Source: Variovorax sp. OK212 (lineage in GTDB: Bacteria; Pseudomonadota; Gammaproteobacteria; Burkholderiales; Burkholderiaceae_C). Taken from it: a stretch of 64,000 nucleotides of DNA. Within the stretch, counting starts at the first letter, position 1. Each line of letters begins with the position of its first letter. The translations under genes and the position numbers were made by a program. Where the stretch lies: positions 1 to 64,000 of the forward strand of contig NZ_FOLP01000031.1 in assembly GCF_900112425.1 (NCBI RefSeq). Direction: 5' to 3'. Positions 49,641 through 59,274 of this stretch are shown here, one piece after another. The notes under the pieces are model-generated. The model did not search any database and had not been told where the DNA came from. It saw only the letters and a program-made list of their open reading frames with translations.

Positions 49641-51404
49641 ATGAGCACAGCCGTGCCCACGGGCGACATGGCGACAGCTGGCAACGGTTCCGGCAACGGC
49701 CTGCCGCCGATCCTGGAACGCATGCGCGCCCAGCCCAAGCTGCCGATGATCGTCGGCGCCGCGGCCGTGGTGGCCGCGGCGGCCGCGTTCATGCTCTGGA
49801 GCCGCGCGCCCGACTACAAGGTGCTCTACACCAATGTGTCGGACCGCGACGGCGGCGCGATCATCGCGTCGCTGCAGCAGATGAACGTGCCCTACAAGTT
49901 CGCCGAAGGCGGCGGCGCGATCCTGATCGCGGGCGACAAGGTGGCGGAAACGCGCCTGAAGCTCGCGGCGCAGGGCCTGCCCAAGGCCGGCGGGGTCGGT
50001 TTCGAACTGATGGACAACCAGAAGTTCGGCACCAGCCAGTTCGCCGAGCAGGTGAACTACCAGCGCGGCCTCGAAGGCGAGCTGGCGCGCTCCATCGAGT
50101 CGATCGGCACCATCGAGGCGGCGCGCGTGCACCTGGCGCTGCCCAAGCCGTCGCTCTTCGTGCGCGAGCAGAAGAAGCCCTCGGCGTCGGTGGTGCTCAC
50201 GCTCATGCGCGGTCGCAGCATCGACGAAGGCCAGGTCAGCGCCATCGTGCACATGGTGTCCAGCAGCGTGCCCGACCTGGACGCCAAGAGCGTCACGGTG
50301 GTCGACCAGCGCGGCAACCTGCTGTCGTCGGCGCGCGGCGCCGACCGCGGCCTGGACGTGAGCCAGCTCAAATATGCGCAGGAGATCGAGGCCGGCTACA
50401 TCCGCCGCATCGAGGCCATCCTGCAGCCGCTGGTGGGCGCGAGCAACGTGCGCGCCCAGGTGGCGGCCGACATCGACTTCTCGGTGGTCGAGCACACCGA
50501 CGAGAAATACAAGCCCAACCAGGACCCCTCGCAGGCCGCCGTGCGCAGCCAGCAGAGCAGCGAGTCGGCCCAGCACGGCAGCGGGCCTCCGGGCGGCGTG
50601 CCGGGCGCGCTGTCGAACCAGCCGCCGGTGAACCCGACCGCGCCGATCGTCGGCCCGCGCGCACCGAACGCCCCCGGCACCCCGCCGCCCGGAACCCCGG
50701 GCGCACCGGGAACGCCGGGTGCCGCTCCCGGCACGACGGCGTCCACGGCCTCGACCGCCGCCACCGGCCCGAGCAGCACCCGCAAGGACACCACCACCAA
50801 CTACGAGCTCGACCGCACCATCCGCCACGTGCAGCAAGCCGCCGGCGGTGTGAAGCGCCTGTCGGTGGCCGTGGTGGTGAACAACCGCGACAGCGTGGAC
50901 GGTGCCGGCAAGAACACCAGCCGCGCGCTGACGCCGGCCGAGCTCGACCAGATCCGCAACCTCGCGAAGGAAGCCATGGGCTTCAGCCAGGACCGCGGCG
51001 ACTCGCTCAACGTGGTCAACAGCGCCTTCGCCCGCGACGCCGACAGCGGCCCGGGCCCCGAGGTGCCGTTCTGGAAGGACCGCGAGAACATCGAGATCGG
51101 CAAGTCGCTCGGCCAGTACCTGCTGTACGCGCTGCTCGCACTGTTCGCCTGGCTCGCCGTGATCCGTCCGCTGGTGCGCCGCCATGCACCGCCGCCGCCG
51201 GCGCCCGCGCTGGCACCGGAACCCGACGAAACCGCCCCCGCCGCCGCGCCGGAAGCCTCGGGCCCGTCGCAGGAAGAAGCCCTGCGTGAACGCGAGGCCA
51301 ACCGCAAGAAGGCCGACATGGAGTACGCGCAGCAGATCGCCGACAAGGATCCCAAGCTGGTCGCGGCCCTGATCCAACATTGGATGAACAACAATGAACA
51401 GTGA
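49641..51404 (+). CDS. fliF: flagellar MS-ring protein FliF
   Basis: A 587-residue FliF. The first membrane segment is at ~35-52 (IVGAAAVVAAAAAFMLW), followed by YKVLYTNVSDRDGGAIIASLQQMNVPYKF. A Pro/Gly-rich loop lies around residues 315-365, the second membrane segment is YLLYALLALFAWLAVI, and the C-terminal tail that binds FliG ends the chain. The ATG at 49641 is chosen over longer extensions. It overlaps fliG by 11 bp and heads the fliF-fliK unit. Confidence 0.97.
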   Translation: MSTAVPTGDMATAGNGSGNGLPPILERMRAQPKLPMIVGAAAVVAAAAAFMLWSRAPDYKVLYTNVSDRDGGAIIASLQQMNVPYKFAEGGGAILIAGDKVAETRLKLAAQGLPKAGGVGFELMDNQKFGTSQFAEQVNYQRGLEGELARSIESIGTIEAARVHLALPKPSLFVREQKKPSASVVLTLMRGRSIDEGQVSAIVHMVSSSVPDLDAKSVTVVDQRGNLLSSARGADRGLDVSQLKYAQEIEAGYIRRIEAILQPLVGASNVRAQVAADIDFSVVEHTDEKYKPNQDPSQAAVRSQQSSESAQHGSGPPGGVPGALSNQPPVNPTAPIVGPRAPNAPGTPPPGTPGAPGTPGAAPGTTASTASTAATGPSSTRKDTTTNYELDRTIRHVQQAAGGVKRLSVAVVVNNRDSVDGAGKNTSRALTPAELDQIRNLAKEAMGFSQDRGDSLNVVNSAFARDADSGPGPEVPFWKDRENIEIGKSLGQYLLYALLALFAWLAVIRPLVRRHAPPPPAPALAPEPDETAPAAAPEASGPSQEEALREREANRKKADMEYAQQIADKDPKLVAALIQHWMNNNEQ

Positions 51405-52392
51405 ATCGGGAACCCGCAAGAGCGCCATCCTGCTGATGGCGCTCGGTGAAGACCGCGCCGCCGCCGCGCTGCACCAGCTGCCCACCTCCGAGGTGCAGGC
51501 GCTGGGCCTCGCGATGTCCAAGCTGACCTCGGTCTCCAAGGAAGAGCTGGCCGCCGTGCTGTCGGAGTTCCGCCAGGAAACCGAGCAGCTGTCGGCCCTG
51601 CACCTGGGCTCGACCAGCTACATCCGCGCGGTGCTGAAGAAGGCGCTGGGCGAAGACCGCGCCAGCAACCTGCTGGAAGACATCCTGCAGCCCGACGAGC
51701 CGCGCGGCGGCATCGAGCGGCTCAACGAGCTGGAAGCCGGCGAAGTGGCCGAGCTCATCCGCGACGAGCATCCGCAGATCCTTGCCACGCTGCTGGTGCA
51801 CCTGGACCGCATGAAGGCCTCCGAGGTGCTCGAGAAGCTGCCCACGCGCCTGCGCCACGACGTCATCATGCGCGTGGCCACCTTCGGCGGCGTGCAGCCG
51901 TCGGCGCTGAACGAACTGACCGACGTGCTCAGCGAGATGCTGGCCGGCCAGGGCCTGCGCCGCAGCCGACTGGGCGGCGTGCGCACGGCGGCGGAAATCG
52001 TCAACCTGATGAGCACCACGCAGGAAGAGGAAGCCATCGCCCATGTGCGCGAACAGGACGAGGCGCTGGCCCAGCGCATCGTCGACGAGATGTTCGTGTT
52101 CGAGAACCTGCTGGGCCTGGAAGACCGCAGCATCCAGCGCCTGCTCAAGGACATCGAGAGCGACTCGCTCATCATCGCGCTCAAGGGCGCGCCGATGGAG
52201 CTGCGCGACAAGTTCCTCAACAACATGTCGCAGCGCGCCGCGGAAACGCTTCGCGAGGACATGGAGCTGCGCGGTCCCGTGCGCGTGTCGCAGGTCGAGA
52301 CCGAACAGAAGGCGATCCTGCAGGTGGCACGCCGCCTTGCGGAATCCGGCGAAATCGTGATTGCAGCGCCTGGCACCGATGACTTTGTCTGA
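51394..52392 (+). CDS. fliG: flagellar motor switch protein FliG
   Basis: A 332-residue FliG. KSAILLMALGEDRAAAAL at the start, EHPQILATLLVHLDR in the middle and MFVFENLLGLEDRSIQRLLKDI in the charged C-terminal torque domain are conserved. It connects the MS ring (FliF) to the stator loop of MotA. It overlaps fliF and fliH. Confidence 0.97.
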   Translation: MNSESGTRKSAILLMALGEDRAAAALHQLPTSEVQALGLAMSKLTSVSKEELAAVLSEFRQETEQLSALHLGSTSYIRAVLKKALGEDRASNLLEDILQPDEPRGGIERLNELEAGEVAELIRDEHPQILATLLVHLDRMKASEVLEKLPTRLRHDVIMRVATFGGVQPSALNELTDVLSEMLAGQGLRRSRLGGVRTAAEIVNLMSTTQEEEAIAHVREQDEALAQRIVDEMFVFENLLGLEDRSIQRLLKDIESDSLIIALKGAPMELRDKFLNNMSQRAAETLREDMELRGPVRVSQVETEQKAILQVARRLAESGEIVIAAPGTDDFV

Positions 52393-53209
52393 CCCCCGCT
52401 CCTACGGCGGTGCCAACGGCACCAACGCCAACGTCAACGACGCCTCGGCGCTCTTCGGCGGCTCGCCGGAACGCCTGGCCGCCATCCACGCCGCGGCCCG
52501 CCAGGCCGCGGCCGGCCCCAAGCCCGTGCTGTCTGCCTGGGAACGCTGGGAGATGGGCACGCTCGACGGCAGGCCGCCGTCCGCGAGCCGCAAGGCCGCC
52601 AGCGCCGCCCGCACCGCCGTGCCCGTGCCGCCGCCCGCGCCCCCCGCACCGAAGATCGACCTCGCCGAGCTCGCCCGCATCCGCAAGGACGCCCGCGCCG
52701 CCGGTGAAGCCGAAGGCCGGGCCGACGGCCTCGCCGAAGGCCGCAAGGCCGGCCACACCGAAGGCCTGGCCACCGGCCTGGCCGCCGCCACCGTGCACGC
52801 CGAGCGCCTGCGCGCGCTGACCCGCTCCTTCCCCGACGCCCTGCGCCGGGCCGAAGGCGAGCTGGCCGACACCGTGCTCGCACTGGCACTCGACGTGGCG
52901 CGCCAGGTGGTGCACCGCACGCTCACGGCCGAGCCCGCCTGGGTGCTGCCGCTGGTGCGCGACCTGCTGAACACCGAGCCGGCCCTGCGCGGCGAACCGC
53001 GCCTGCTGCTGCACCCGGAAGACGTGGCGCTGGTGAAGAACAGCCTGGGCCACGAGATCGAGGCCGCCGGCTGGCAGGTGCGCGCCGACGACACCCTGAC
53101 GCGCGGCGGCTGCCGCGTGCAGTCCGCCAACGGCGAACTCGACGGCACGCTGGAGACCCGCTGGAAGCGCGTCTCCTCGGCGCTGCGCGACGGCACCGAA
53201 TCCGCCTGA
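52379..53209 (+). CDS. fliH: flagellar export regulator FliH
   Basis: A 276-residue FliH. The helical GxxxG-repeat region is visible as AAGEAEGRADGLAEGRKAG and its continuation, followed by the conserved C-terminal domain (VLALALDVARQVVHRTL, RLLLHPEDVALV). It binds and restrains the ATPase FliI. The ATG at 52379 overlaps the fliG end by 14 bp. Confidence 0.94.
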   Translation: MTLSDPRSYGGANGTNANVNDASALFGGSPERLAAIHAAARQAAAGPKPVLSAWERWEMGTLDGRPPSASRKAASAARTAVPVPPPAPPAPKIDLAELARIRKDARAAGEAEGRADGLAEGRKAGHTEGLATGLAAATVHAERLRALTRSFPDALRRAEGELADTVLALALDVARQVVHRTLTAEPAWVLPLVRDLLNTEPALRGEPRLLLHPEDVALVKNSLGHEIEAAGWQVRADDTLTRGGCRVQSANGELDGTLETRWKRVSSALRDGTESA

Positions 53210-53265
53210 ATTCGCCTGAACCCGCCCAGCCACCCCGGACGCTCCAGACACCCATTTCCCTCCCG

Positions 53266-54690
53266 ATGCAGACCGTCGCCCCCAACCCCCACCTGCAGAC
53301 CGTGCGCGCCGCGCTCGACAAGGCGCGCGGCAGCGTCGCCCACGTCACCACCACCACCGCCTCGGGCCGCCTCACGCGCGCCGTGGGGCTGGTGCTCGAG
53401 GCGGTGGGCCTGCAGCTGCCCGTGGGCAGCGACTGCCTGATCGAACTGCCGGCGGGCAACGCGCAGCGCTACGCCGAGGCCGAAGTGGTCGGCTTCGCCG
53501 GCGACCGCCTGTTTTTGATGTCGCAGACCGAAGTGGCCGGCCTGGTGCCCGGCGCGCGCGTGTTCGCGCGGCCCGTCACCATCGAGCCGGGCATGAGCGG
53601 CGCAGGCAACGCCCACACCAAGCGCCTGCCCGTGGGCGAAGGCATGCTCGGGCGCGTGGTCGATGCGGCCGGCCGCCCGCTGGACGGGCTCGGTCCGCTG
53701 GACATCGCGCGCAAGGTGCCGCTGAGTTCGCCGCCCGTCAACCCGCTCACGCGCGCGCCCATCGACTCGGTGCTCGACGTGGGCGTGCGCGCCATCAACG
53801 CCATGCTCACCGTCGGGCGCGGCCAGCGCATGGGCCTGTTCGCCGGCTCCGGCGTGGGCAAGAGCGTGCTGCTGGGCATGATGGCGCGCTACACGAGCGC
53901 CGAGGTCATCGTGGTCGGCCTGATCGGCGAGCGCGGGCGCGAGGTGAAGGACTTCATCGAGAACACGCTGGGCGAGGAAGGCCTGGCCCGCGCCGTGGTG
54001 GTGGCGGCCCCGGCCGACAACTCGCCGCTGCTGCGCCTGCAGGGCGCGGCCTATGCCACCTGCCTGGCCGAGTACTTCCGCGACCTGGGCAAGGACGTGC
54101 TGCTCATCATGGACTCGCTCACCCGCTACGCCATGGCGCAGCGCGAGATCGCGCTGGCCGTGGGCGAGCCGCCGGCCACCAAGGGCTATCCGCCGTCGGT
54201 GTTTGCCAAGCTGCCCGCGCTGGTGGAACGCGCAGGCAACGGCGCGCGCGACGCACAGGGCCGCGGCGGCTCCATCACCGCCTTCTATACGGTGCTGTCC
54301 GAGGGCGACGACCAACAGGACCCGATTGCCGACTCGGCGCGCGCCATCCTGGACGGCCACGTGGTGCTGTCGCGCACGCTGGCCGAGGCCGGGCACTACC
54401 CCGCCATCGACATCGAGGCCTCCATCAGCCGCGCCATGACCGCGCTGATCCCGTCCACGCAGTTCGAAACGGTGCGCCGCTTCAAGCAGATGCTCTCGCG
54501 CTACCAGCGCAACCGCGACCTGATCAGCGTCGGCGCCTACGCGCCCGGCCACGACACGCAGCTGGACCAGGCGATTGCGATGTACCCGCGCATCGAGGCC
54601 TTCCTGCAGCAGTCGATGCACGAGCCCACGGCCTATGCCGAGGCCATCGCGCAGCTCGAAGGCCTGTTCACGGCCGAGCGCCGCCACTGA
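53266..54690 (+). CDS. fliI: flagellar export ATPase FliI
   Basis: A 474-residue F1-beta-like ATPase. Walker A GSGVGKS is at 194-200, Walker B in VLLIMDSLTRYAMA, and GLIGERGREVKDF and the GGSITAFYTVL region follow. It energises substrate entry into the flagellar export gate with FliH and FliJ. ATG follows fliH by 56 bp. Confidence 0.97.
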   Translation: MQTVAPNPHLQTVRAALDKARGSVAHVTTTTASGRLTRAVGLVLEAVGLQLPVGSDCLIELPAGNAQRYAEAEVVGFAGDRLFLMSQTEVAGLVPGARVFARPVTIEPGMSGAGNAHTKRLPVGEGMLGRVVDAAGRPLDGLGPLDIARKVPLSSPPVNPLTRAPIDSVLDVGVRAINAMLTVGRGQRMGLFAGSGVGKSVLLGMMARYTSAEVIVVGLIGERGREVKDFIENTLGEEGLARAVVVAAPADNSPLLRLQGAAYATCLAEYFRDLGKDVLLIMDSLTRYAMAQREIALAVGEPPATKGYPPSVFAKLPALVERAGNGARDAQGRGGSITAFYTVLSEGDDQQDPIADSARAILDGHVVLSRTLAEAGHYPAIDIEASISRAMTALIPSTQFETVRRFKQMLSRYQRNRDLISVGAYAPGHDTQLDQAIAMYPRIEAFLQQSMHEPTAYAEAIAQLEGLFTAERRH

Positions 54691-54740
54691 GGCGCGCGCC
54701 GCCCACCCGATTCCAGAGATACCACGCAAGGATTTCTTCC

Positions 54741-55196
54741 ATGACCCGCAAGCTCCCCCTCGGCATGCTGATCGACCTGGCCCACACGCAGACCGACGAC
54801 GCGGCGCGCCGCCTCGGCGCGCTGCAGAGCGCGCACCTGAACGCCAACCAGAAGCTCGAGCTGCTGCTGCAGTACCGCCAGGACTACCACGACCAGCTCG
54901 ACGCGCTGATGCGCGACGGCCTGCCCTCCTCGCAGTGGCGCAACTACCGCAACTTCCTGGGCACGCTGGACGGCGCCATCGAGCAGCAGCGCGCCATTGC
55001 CGCGCAGACCGAGACCCGGCTGGACAACGGCCGCGTCGACTGGCAGCAGCAGAAGCGCCGCCTGAGCTCCTTCGACACCCTGGCCGAGCGCGTGCGCGCG
55101 CAGGAAACGATGGCCGCGAACAAGCGCGAGCAGCGCGACAGCGACGAACGCGCCGCGCGCAAGTTCTTCGACCGCAGCTCGCACACGACCCTTTGA
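54741..55196 (+). CDS. fliJ: flagellar export chaperone FliJ
   Basis: A 151-residue coiled-coil protein (KLELLLQYRQDYHDQLDAL, AAQTETRLDNGRVDWQQQKRRLSSFDTLAERV) of FliJ size and position after fliI. It stimulates the FliI ring and links it to FlhA. Start ATG has AAGGA at a distance of about 11 bases. Confidence 0.92.
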   Translation: MTRKLPLGMLIDLAHTQTDDAARRLGALQSAHLNANQKLELLLQYRQDYHDQLDALMRDGLPSSQWRNYRNFLGTLDGAIEQQRAIAAQTETRLDNGRVDWQQQKRRLSSFDTLAERVRAQETMAANKREQRDSDERAARKFFDRSSHTTL

Positions 55197-55212
55197 CTTT
55201 CCAGGAACCGAC

Positions 55213-56667
55213 ATGCCACCCATGATCATGCCCCCCGTCGCGCCGAACGCCGGCGGCCAGGCCGTCTCGCAAGCGGGCTCGCGCAGCCGCAGCGACGCCG
55301 ACGAAGCGCAGGGCCGCGGTTTCGGCGCGGCCCTGGAGCGCTCGCGCCACGGCAACCGCCAGGAAACGAAGACGGCCGACGCCGCCTCGGGCGCCGCCAC
55401 CGCCGAGCGCAAGCCCGGGCGCAAGTCCGCCGCCGACGAAGACACGAAAGACGCGCTGCCGCCCGCGCCGAACCTGGCCTTCCTGGCCCCGCCCAACACG
55501 CCGCTGCATGCGCTGACCCTCGCGGGCCGCGCCGGTCGCGCCGGTCGCGTGGACGCCCAGGGTGACGGCACGGCCGCGGCCACCGGCGTGGCCACGGCCG
55601 CTGGCGCTGGCGCCGCCACCGACATCCCGGCCGACCCGGCCCTGCAGAACGCCCTCGCCAAGCTGATGCCCGACGCAGCAGCCGCAGGGGCCGGCGCCAC
55701 GGCCGCCGACGCCAAGGCCGCGCCCGACGCCGCGCTCGCGACCAAGGACGGCACCCGGCCGGCTGCCGCCAGGCCCGACCTCCCGAGCGCCGCCAATGCG
55801 GACACCACCGCTGCCACGGCCACTGCGCCGATCGCCGCGCTGCAGGACGTGGTGCGCGCCGCCGTCGCCGCACAGACCGCGGGCGTGGCCAACCGGCCTG
55901 CCGCCGCGTCCGCCGGCCCGGCCACCGGCACCGCCGCCAGCGGCCGTGCCGCGCCGCGCGCCGTGAGCGCCACCACGGCCGAGCAGCTCGCGAGCGCCGC
56001 CCAGTCCAAGCCCGCCGACGACACCGGCGCGTCGGTCACCGCCGCCGCCGTGCCGGCCACCACGGCCGCCCAGCCCGGCGCCAACGAAACCGGCACGCAG
56101 GACACGGCCACGCCGTTCGTGCTGCAGCAGGCCGGCGCCACCGCCGCGCCGGCGGACCGCACCACCGAAACCGCCGCCGCCCGCGCGCCGGTGCACACCG
56201 TCGCGCCCGAAGTCGGCAGCGACAAGTGGGCGCCTGCTCTCGGCCAACAGCTGGCCCGCATGAGCACCAGCGGCCAGCACACGGCCGAACTCAGCCTCAA
56301 CCCCGCCGGCCTCGGCCCGCTGAAGGTCACGCTGTCGCTGGGCGACAACCAGGCCCAGGCGATGTTCGTGTCGGCCCACGAGAGCGTGCGCAAGGCCGTC
56401 GAGGCCGCGCTGCCGCAGCTGCGCACCTCGCTGTCGGAACAGGGCATCACCCTGGGCCAGGCCTCGGTCGGCGCGGACACGCGCCAGCCGTTCGGCAACG
56501 ACGCCGCCTTCGCGCAGCAGCAACAGCAGCAAAACGGCGGCCGCCAGCAGGCCTCGAGCTACCCCGGCGCCGGCCGCACCGCGCCCGCCGCGCAGGCCGC
56601 CCCCGTGGCGCCCGTGCGCCAGAGCACCGCCGGCACCGCGGGCGCGGGGGTCGACACCTTCGCCTGA
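55213..56667 (+). CDS. fliK: flagellar hook-length control protein FliK
   Basis: A 484-residue FliK. The first ~330 residues are Ala/Thr/Pro-rich and disordered, serving as the molecular ruler. The C-terminal Flg_hook domain reads WAPALGQQLARMSTSGQHTAELSLNPAGLGPLKVTLSLGDNQAQAMFVSAHESVRKAVEAALPQLRTSL. It meters the hook and triggers the FlhB switch. A second, diverged FliK-like gene is at 42898-44268. It lies 16 bp after fliJ. Confidence 0.93.
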   Translation: MPPMIMPPVAPNAGGQAVSQAGSRSRSDADEAQGRGFGAALERSRHGNRQETKTADAASGAATAERKPGRKSAADEDTKDALPPAPNLAFLAPPNTPLHALTLAGRAGRAGRVDAQGDGTAAATGVATAAGAGAATDIPADPALQNALAKLMPDAAAAGAGATAADAKAAPDAALATKDGTRPAAARPDLPSAANADTTAATATAPIAALQDVVRAAVAAQTAGVANRPAAASAGPATGTAASGRAAPRAVSATTAEQLASAAQSKPADDTGASVTAAAVPATTAAQPGANETGTQDTATPFVLQQAGATAAPADRTTETAAARAPVHTVAPEVGSDKWAPALGQQLARMSTSGQHTAELSLNPAGLGPLKVTLSLGDNQAQAMFVSAHESVRKAVEAALPQLRTSLSEQGITLGQASVGADTRQPFGNDAAFAQQQQQQNGGRQQASSYPGAGRTAPAAQAAPVAPVRQSTAGTAGAGVDTFA

Positions 56668-56698
56668 CGCCGCCGGGCCACGGCCCCTCTTCCCCTCT

Positions 56699-56719
56699 CG
56701 GGCGCCCCGACGGCGCCCG
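56699..56719 (+). terminator. GC hairpin between fliK and fliL
   Basis: A perfect 8-bp stem CGGGCGCC/GGCGCCCG with a 5-base loop, 31 bp after the fliK stop. No T-run follows, so readthrough into fliL is likely, but the 150-bp gap may also contain a separate fliL promoter. Confidence 0.45.
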
Positions 56720-56817
56720 GCAATGAACGGATATGACACGCCTTTGTGCGCTTGTTCGGCCGTTCGTCAGAGAGGGACTTCGCAAAGAATAGACCGGACC
56801 CCTCCAACCGCTCCACC

Positions 56818-57321
56818 ATGGCTACCTCCTCTCCTGCAGCAACCGCCCTCCCCGGCGCGCCAGCCTCCAAGCGCTCGTCGAAGCTCGTGATCGGGCTCAT
56901 CGTCGCCGTCGGCCTCGCCGCCGCCGGCGCGGCCGCGTACACCTTCGTTCCCCGCTTCATGAACGCGGCCTCCGCGCCGGAAACGGCGAAGGCGCCCGTG
57001 CCTGAAAAGCCGATCTTCCTGGCGCTCGAGCCGCTGACCGTCAACCTGCAGTCCGAAGGCCGCCCGCGCTTCCTGCAGGTCGGCATGGCGCTGCGCGTGC
57101 CCGACGAGCACACCAAGGCGCAGATCGTCGAGTTCATGCCCGAGCTGCGCAGCCGCCTGCTGATGCTGCTTTCGAACCGCGTCCCCGACACCCTGGTCAC
57201 GCCGGAAGGCAAGGCCAAGCTGGCCGAGGAAATCCGCACGACGCTGAACGCGCCGCTGGCGGCCGGCCAGGCGCCCCTGGGCATCTCCAACGTGTCGTTC
57301 AACACCTTCGTGGTGCAGTGA
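56818..57321 (+). CDS. fliL: flagellar basal body-associated protein FliL
   Basis: A 167-residue single-pass protein. The membrane segment is KLVIGLIVAVGLAAAGAAAYTFV (about 23-45) and the periplasmic part contains FLALEPLTVNLQSEGRPRFLQVGMALRV and the C-terminal SNVSFNTFVVQ. FliL surrounds the stator and supports torque. The ATG at 56818 fits family length; a 24-codon upstream extension is unlikely. Confidence 0.95.
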   Translation: MATSSPAATALPGAPASKRSSKLVIGLIVAVGLAAAGAAAYTFVPRFMNAASAPETAKAPVPEKPIFLALEPLTVNLQSEGRPRFLQVGMALRVPDEHTKAQIVEFMPELRSRLLMLLSNRVPDTLVTPEGKAKLAEEIRTTLNAPLAAGQAPLGISNVSFNTFVVQ

Positions 57322-57345
57322 CCTTCTCCTTCGGACCAGCGACCC

Positions 57346-58347
57346 ATGGCCTATGAACAGGTGCTTTCCCAGGACGAGGTCGATGCGCTCCTGCAGGGCG
57401 TCACCGGCGGGGACATCGACCAGACGGCCGCGCCCGTGCCTCCCAAGGACGGCCTGCCGGCGTACGACCTCGGCGCGCCCGACCGCGTGGTGCGCAACCG
57501 CATGCACACGCTGGAGGTCATCAACGACCGCTTCGCGCGCGGCCTGCGCAGCGCGCTGCTGAACTTCATGCGCCGCAGCCCCGACATCTCGGTGGGGCCG
57601 GTCCAGATCCAGCAGTACGGCGAGTTCGTGCGGCACCTGCCGGTGCCCGCGAACATCAACATGATCCACCTGAAGCCGCTGCGCGGCACGGCCCTCTTCG
57701 TGTTCGACCCGAAGCTGGTGTTCCTGGTGGTGGACAACCTCTTCGGCAGCGACGGGCGCTACCACGTGCGCGTGGAAGGCCGCGACTTCACGCGCACCGA
57801 GCAGCGCATCATCAAGCGCCTGCTCGACCTGTCGCTGCAGTGCTACGGCGACGCGTGGCAGCCGGTGTTCCCGCTGGACTTCGACTACGTGCGCGCCGAG
57901 ATGCACGGCAAGCTCGCCAACATCGTGGCGCCCAACGAGGTGGTGATCAACACCACGCTGCAGATCGAGTTCGGCCCCATCGGCGGCTTCCTGCACGTGT
58001 GCCTGCCCTACTCGATGATCGAGCCGATCCGCGACCTGCTGTCCAACCCGATCCAGGACGAGGTCGAGGTCGACAAGCGCTGGGTGAAACAGATGTCGCG
58101 CCAGATGCAGGCCGCCGACGTCGAGCTCATCGCCGACTTCGTGACCATGCCTTCCACGCTCGGCGAGGTGATGAAGATGCAGGTCGGCGACGTGATCCCC
58201 ATCGAGTTGCCCACGACGGTCGTCGCCAAGGTCGGCGGCGTGCCGGTGATGGATTGCGGCTACGGCACCTCCAACGAGCGCTACGCCCTGCGCGTGCAAC
58301 AAATGATCTCCCATCAAGACAGCGATTTGAAGAACGACCATGACTGA
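57346..58347 (+). CDS. fliM: flagellar motor switch protein FliM
   Basis: A 333-residue FliM. The N-terminal LSQDEVDALLQGVTGG is the CheY-P binding peptide. The middle domain (FARGLRSALLNFMRRSPDISV, NINMIHLKPLRGTALFVFDPKLVF) and the SpoA-like C-terminal domain follow. It forms the C ring with FliG and FliN. It overlaps fliN by 8 bp. Confidence 0.97.
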   Translation: MAYEQVLSQDEVDALLQGVTGGDIDQTAAPVPPKDGLPAYDLGAPDRVVRNRMHTLEVINDRFARGLRSALLNFMRRSPDISVGPVQIQQYGEFVRHLPVPANINMIHLKPLRGTALFVFDPKLVFLVVDNLFGSDGRYHVRVEGRDFTRTEQRIIKRLLDLSLQCYGDAWQPVFPLDFDYVRAEMHGKLANIVAPNEVVINTTLQIEFGPIGGFLHVCLPYSMIEPIRDLLSNPIQDEVEVDKRWVKQMSRQMQAADVELIADFVTMPSTLGEVMKMQVGDVIPIELPTTVVAKVGGVPVMDCGYGTSNERYALRVQQMISHQDSDLKNDHD

Positions 58348-58774
58348 CAACACCTCTTCCGCCAGCAGCGACGCGGACGACTGGGCCAGCGCGCTGGCCG
58401 AGCAGACCGCAGCCACGCCTCCCGCCGTGCCCGAGCCCGCCGTGGCGCCCGCCACCGCGCAGGTCTTCCAGCAGATCCACGAAGCGGCCGCGCCCTCAAC
58501 CACCACGCCCGTGGACATCGCGCGCGTGCTCGACGTGCCCGTGCAGCTCACCGCCGAGATCGGCCGCACCCGCATCACCATCAAGAACCTGCTGCAGCTG
58601 TCGCAGGGCTCGGTGGTCGAGCTCGACGGGCTGGCCGGCCAGCCGCTGGACGTGCTGATCAACGGCTACCTCATCGCCCAGGGCGAAGTGGTGGTGGTGA
58701 ACGAGAAGTACGGCATCCGCCTGACCGACATCGTCACCCCGTCCGAGCGCATGCAGAAGCTCGCACGCACATGA
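58340..58774 (+). CDS. fliN: flagellar motor switch protein FliN
   Basis: A 144-residue FliN. An Ala-rich N-terminal tail precedes the SpoA domain (LDVPVQLTAEIGRTRITIKNLLQLSQGSVVELDGLAGQPLDVLINGYLIAQGEVVVVNEKYGIRLTDIV). It forms the base of the C ring and docks FliH. The stop overlaps fliO as ATGA. Confidence 0.97.
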   Translation: MTDNTSSASSDADDWASALAEQTAATPPAVPEPAVAPATAQVFQQIHEAAAPSTTTPVDIARVLDVPVQLTAEIGRTRITIKNLLQLSQGSVVELDGLAGQPLDVLINGYLIAQGEVVVVNEKYGIRLTDIVTPSERMQKLART

Positions 58775-59274
58775 GCCTGCGCCGCCAACTGCTCGCGGGG
58801 GCGGCGCTGCTGCCCGCGCTCTGGGCGCAGGCGGTGCACACGGCCCATGCCGCGCTGCCCACCGTGCCCACGCCCGTGCACGAGGCGGCGCCCGCCGCTT
58901 CCGGCGCGTCCAGCCTGCTGCAGGCCGGCTTCGGCATGGCGGTGGTGGTCGGCCTGATCTTCGGTTGCGCCTGGCTGGCACGCCGCTTCGGGCTGCAGCG
59001 CCTGGGCAGCGGCAACGTGGTGAAGGTGGTGTCCAGCGCCAACGTCGGCCAGCGCGAACGCGTGGTCGTGGTGGAAGTGGGCGACACCTGGCTGGTGCTG
59101 GGCGTCACGCCGAGCCAGGTCAACACGCTGCACACGCTGCCGGCCCAGGCTTCATCGGCACCGTCCGCGGCCCCCACCGCTCAGGCCGGCTCGCCCGCCT
59201 TCAACAACACCGTCGAACTCTTTGCCCGGAAACTGCGCGAGTCGCTCTCGGGCAAGTCGCATCCCGCCCCATGA
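58771..59274 (+). CDS. fliO: flagellar biosynthesis protein FliO
   Basis: A 167-residue protein with a signal-like N-terminus, a membrane segment (AGFGMAVVVGLIFGCAWLARRFG) and the FliO domain (VVKVVSSANVGQRERVVVVEVGDTWLVLGVT). It helps to assemble the FliP ring. It overlaps fliN and fliP by 4 bp each. Confidence 0.93.
   Translation: MSLRRQLLAGAALLPALWAQAVHTAHAALPTVPTPVHEAAPAASGASSLLQAGFGMAVVVGLIFGCAWLARRFGLQRLGSGNVVKVVSSANVGQRERVVVVEVGDTWLVLGVTPSQVNTLHTLPAQASSAPSAAPTAQAGSPAFNNTVELFARKLRESLSGKSHPAP

Noticed and set aside
52402..56739. A 1,445-codon open frame on the minus strand opposite fliH-fliK
   Set aside because: It is arginine/glycine/alanine-rich with no recognisable domain and lies antisense to five clearly real flagellar genes; it is an artefact of high GC content.
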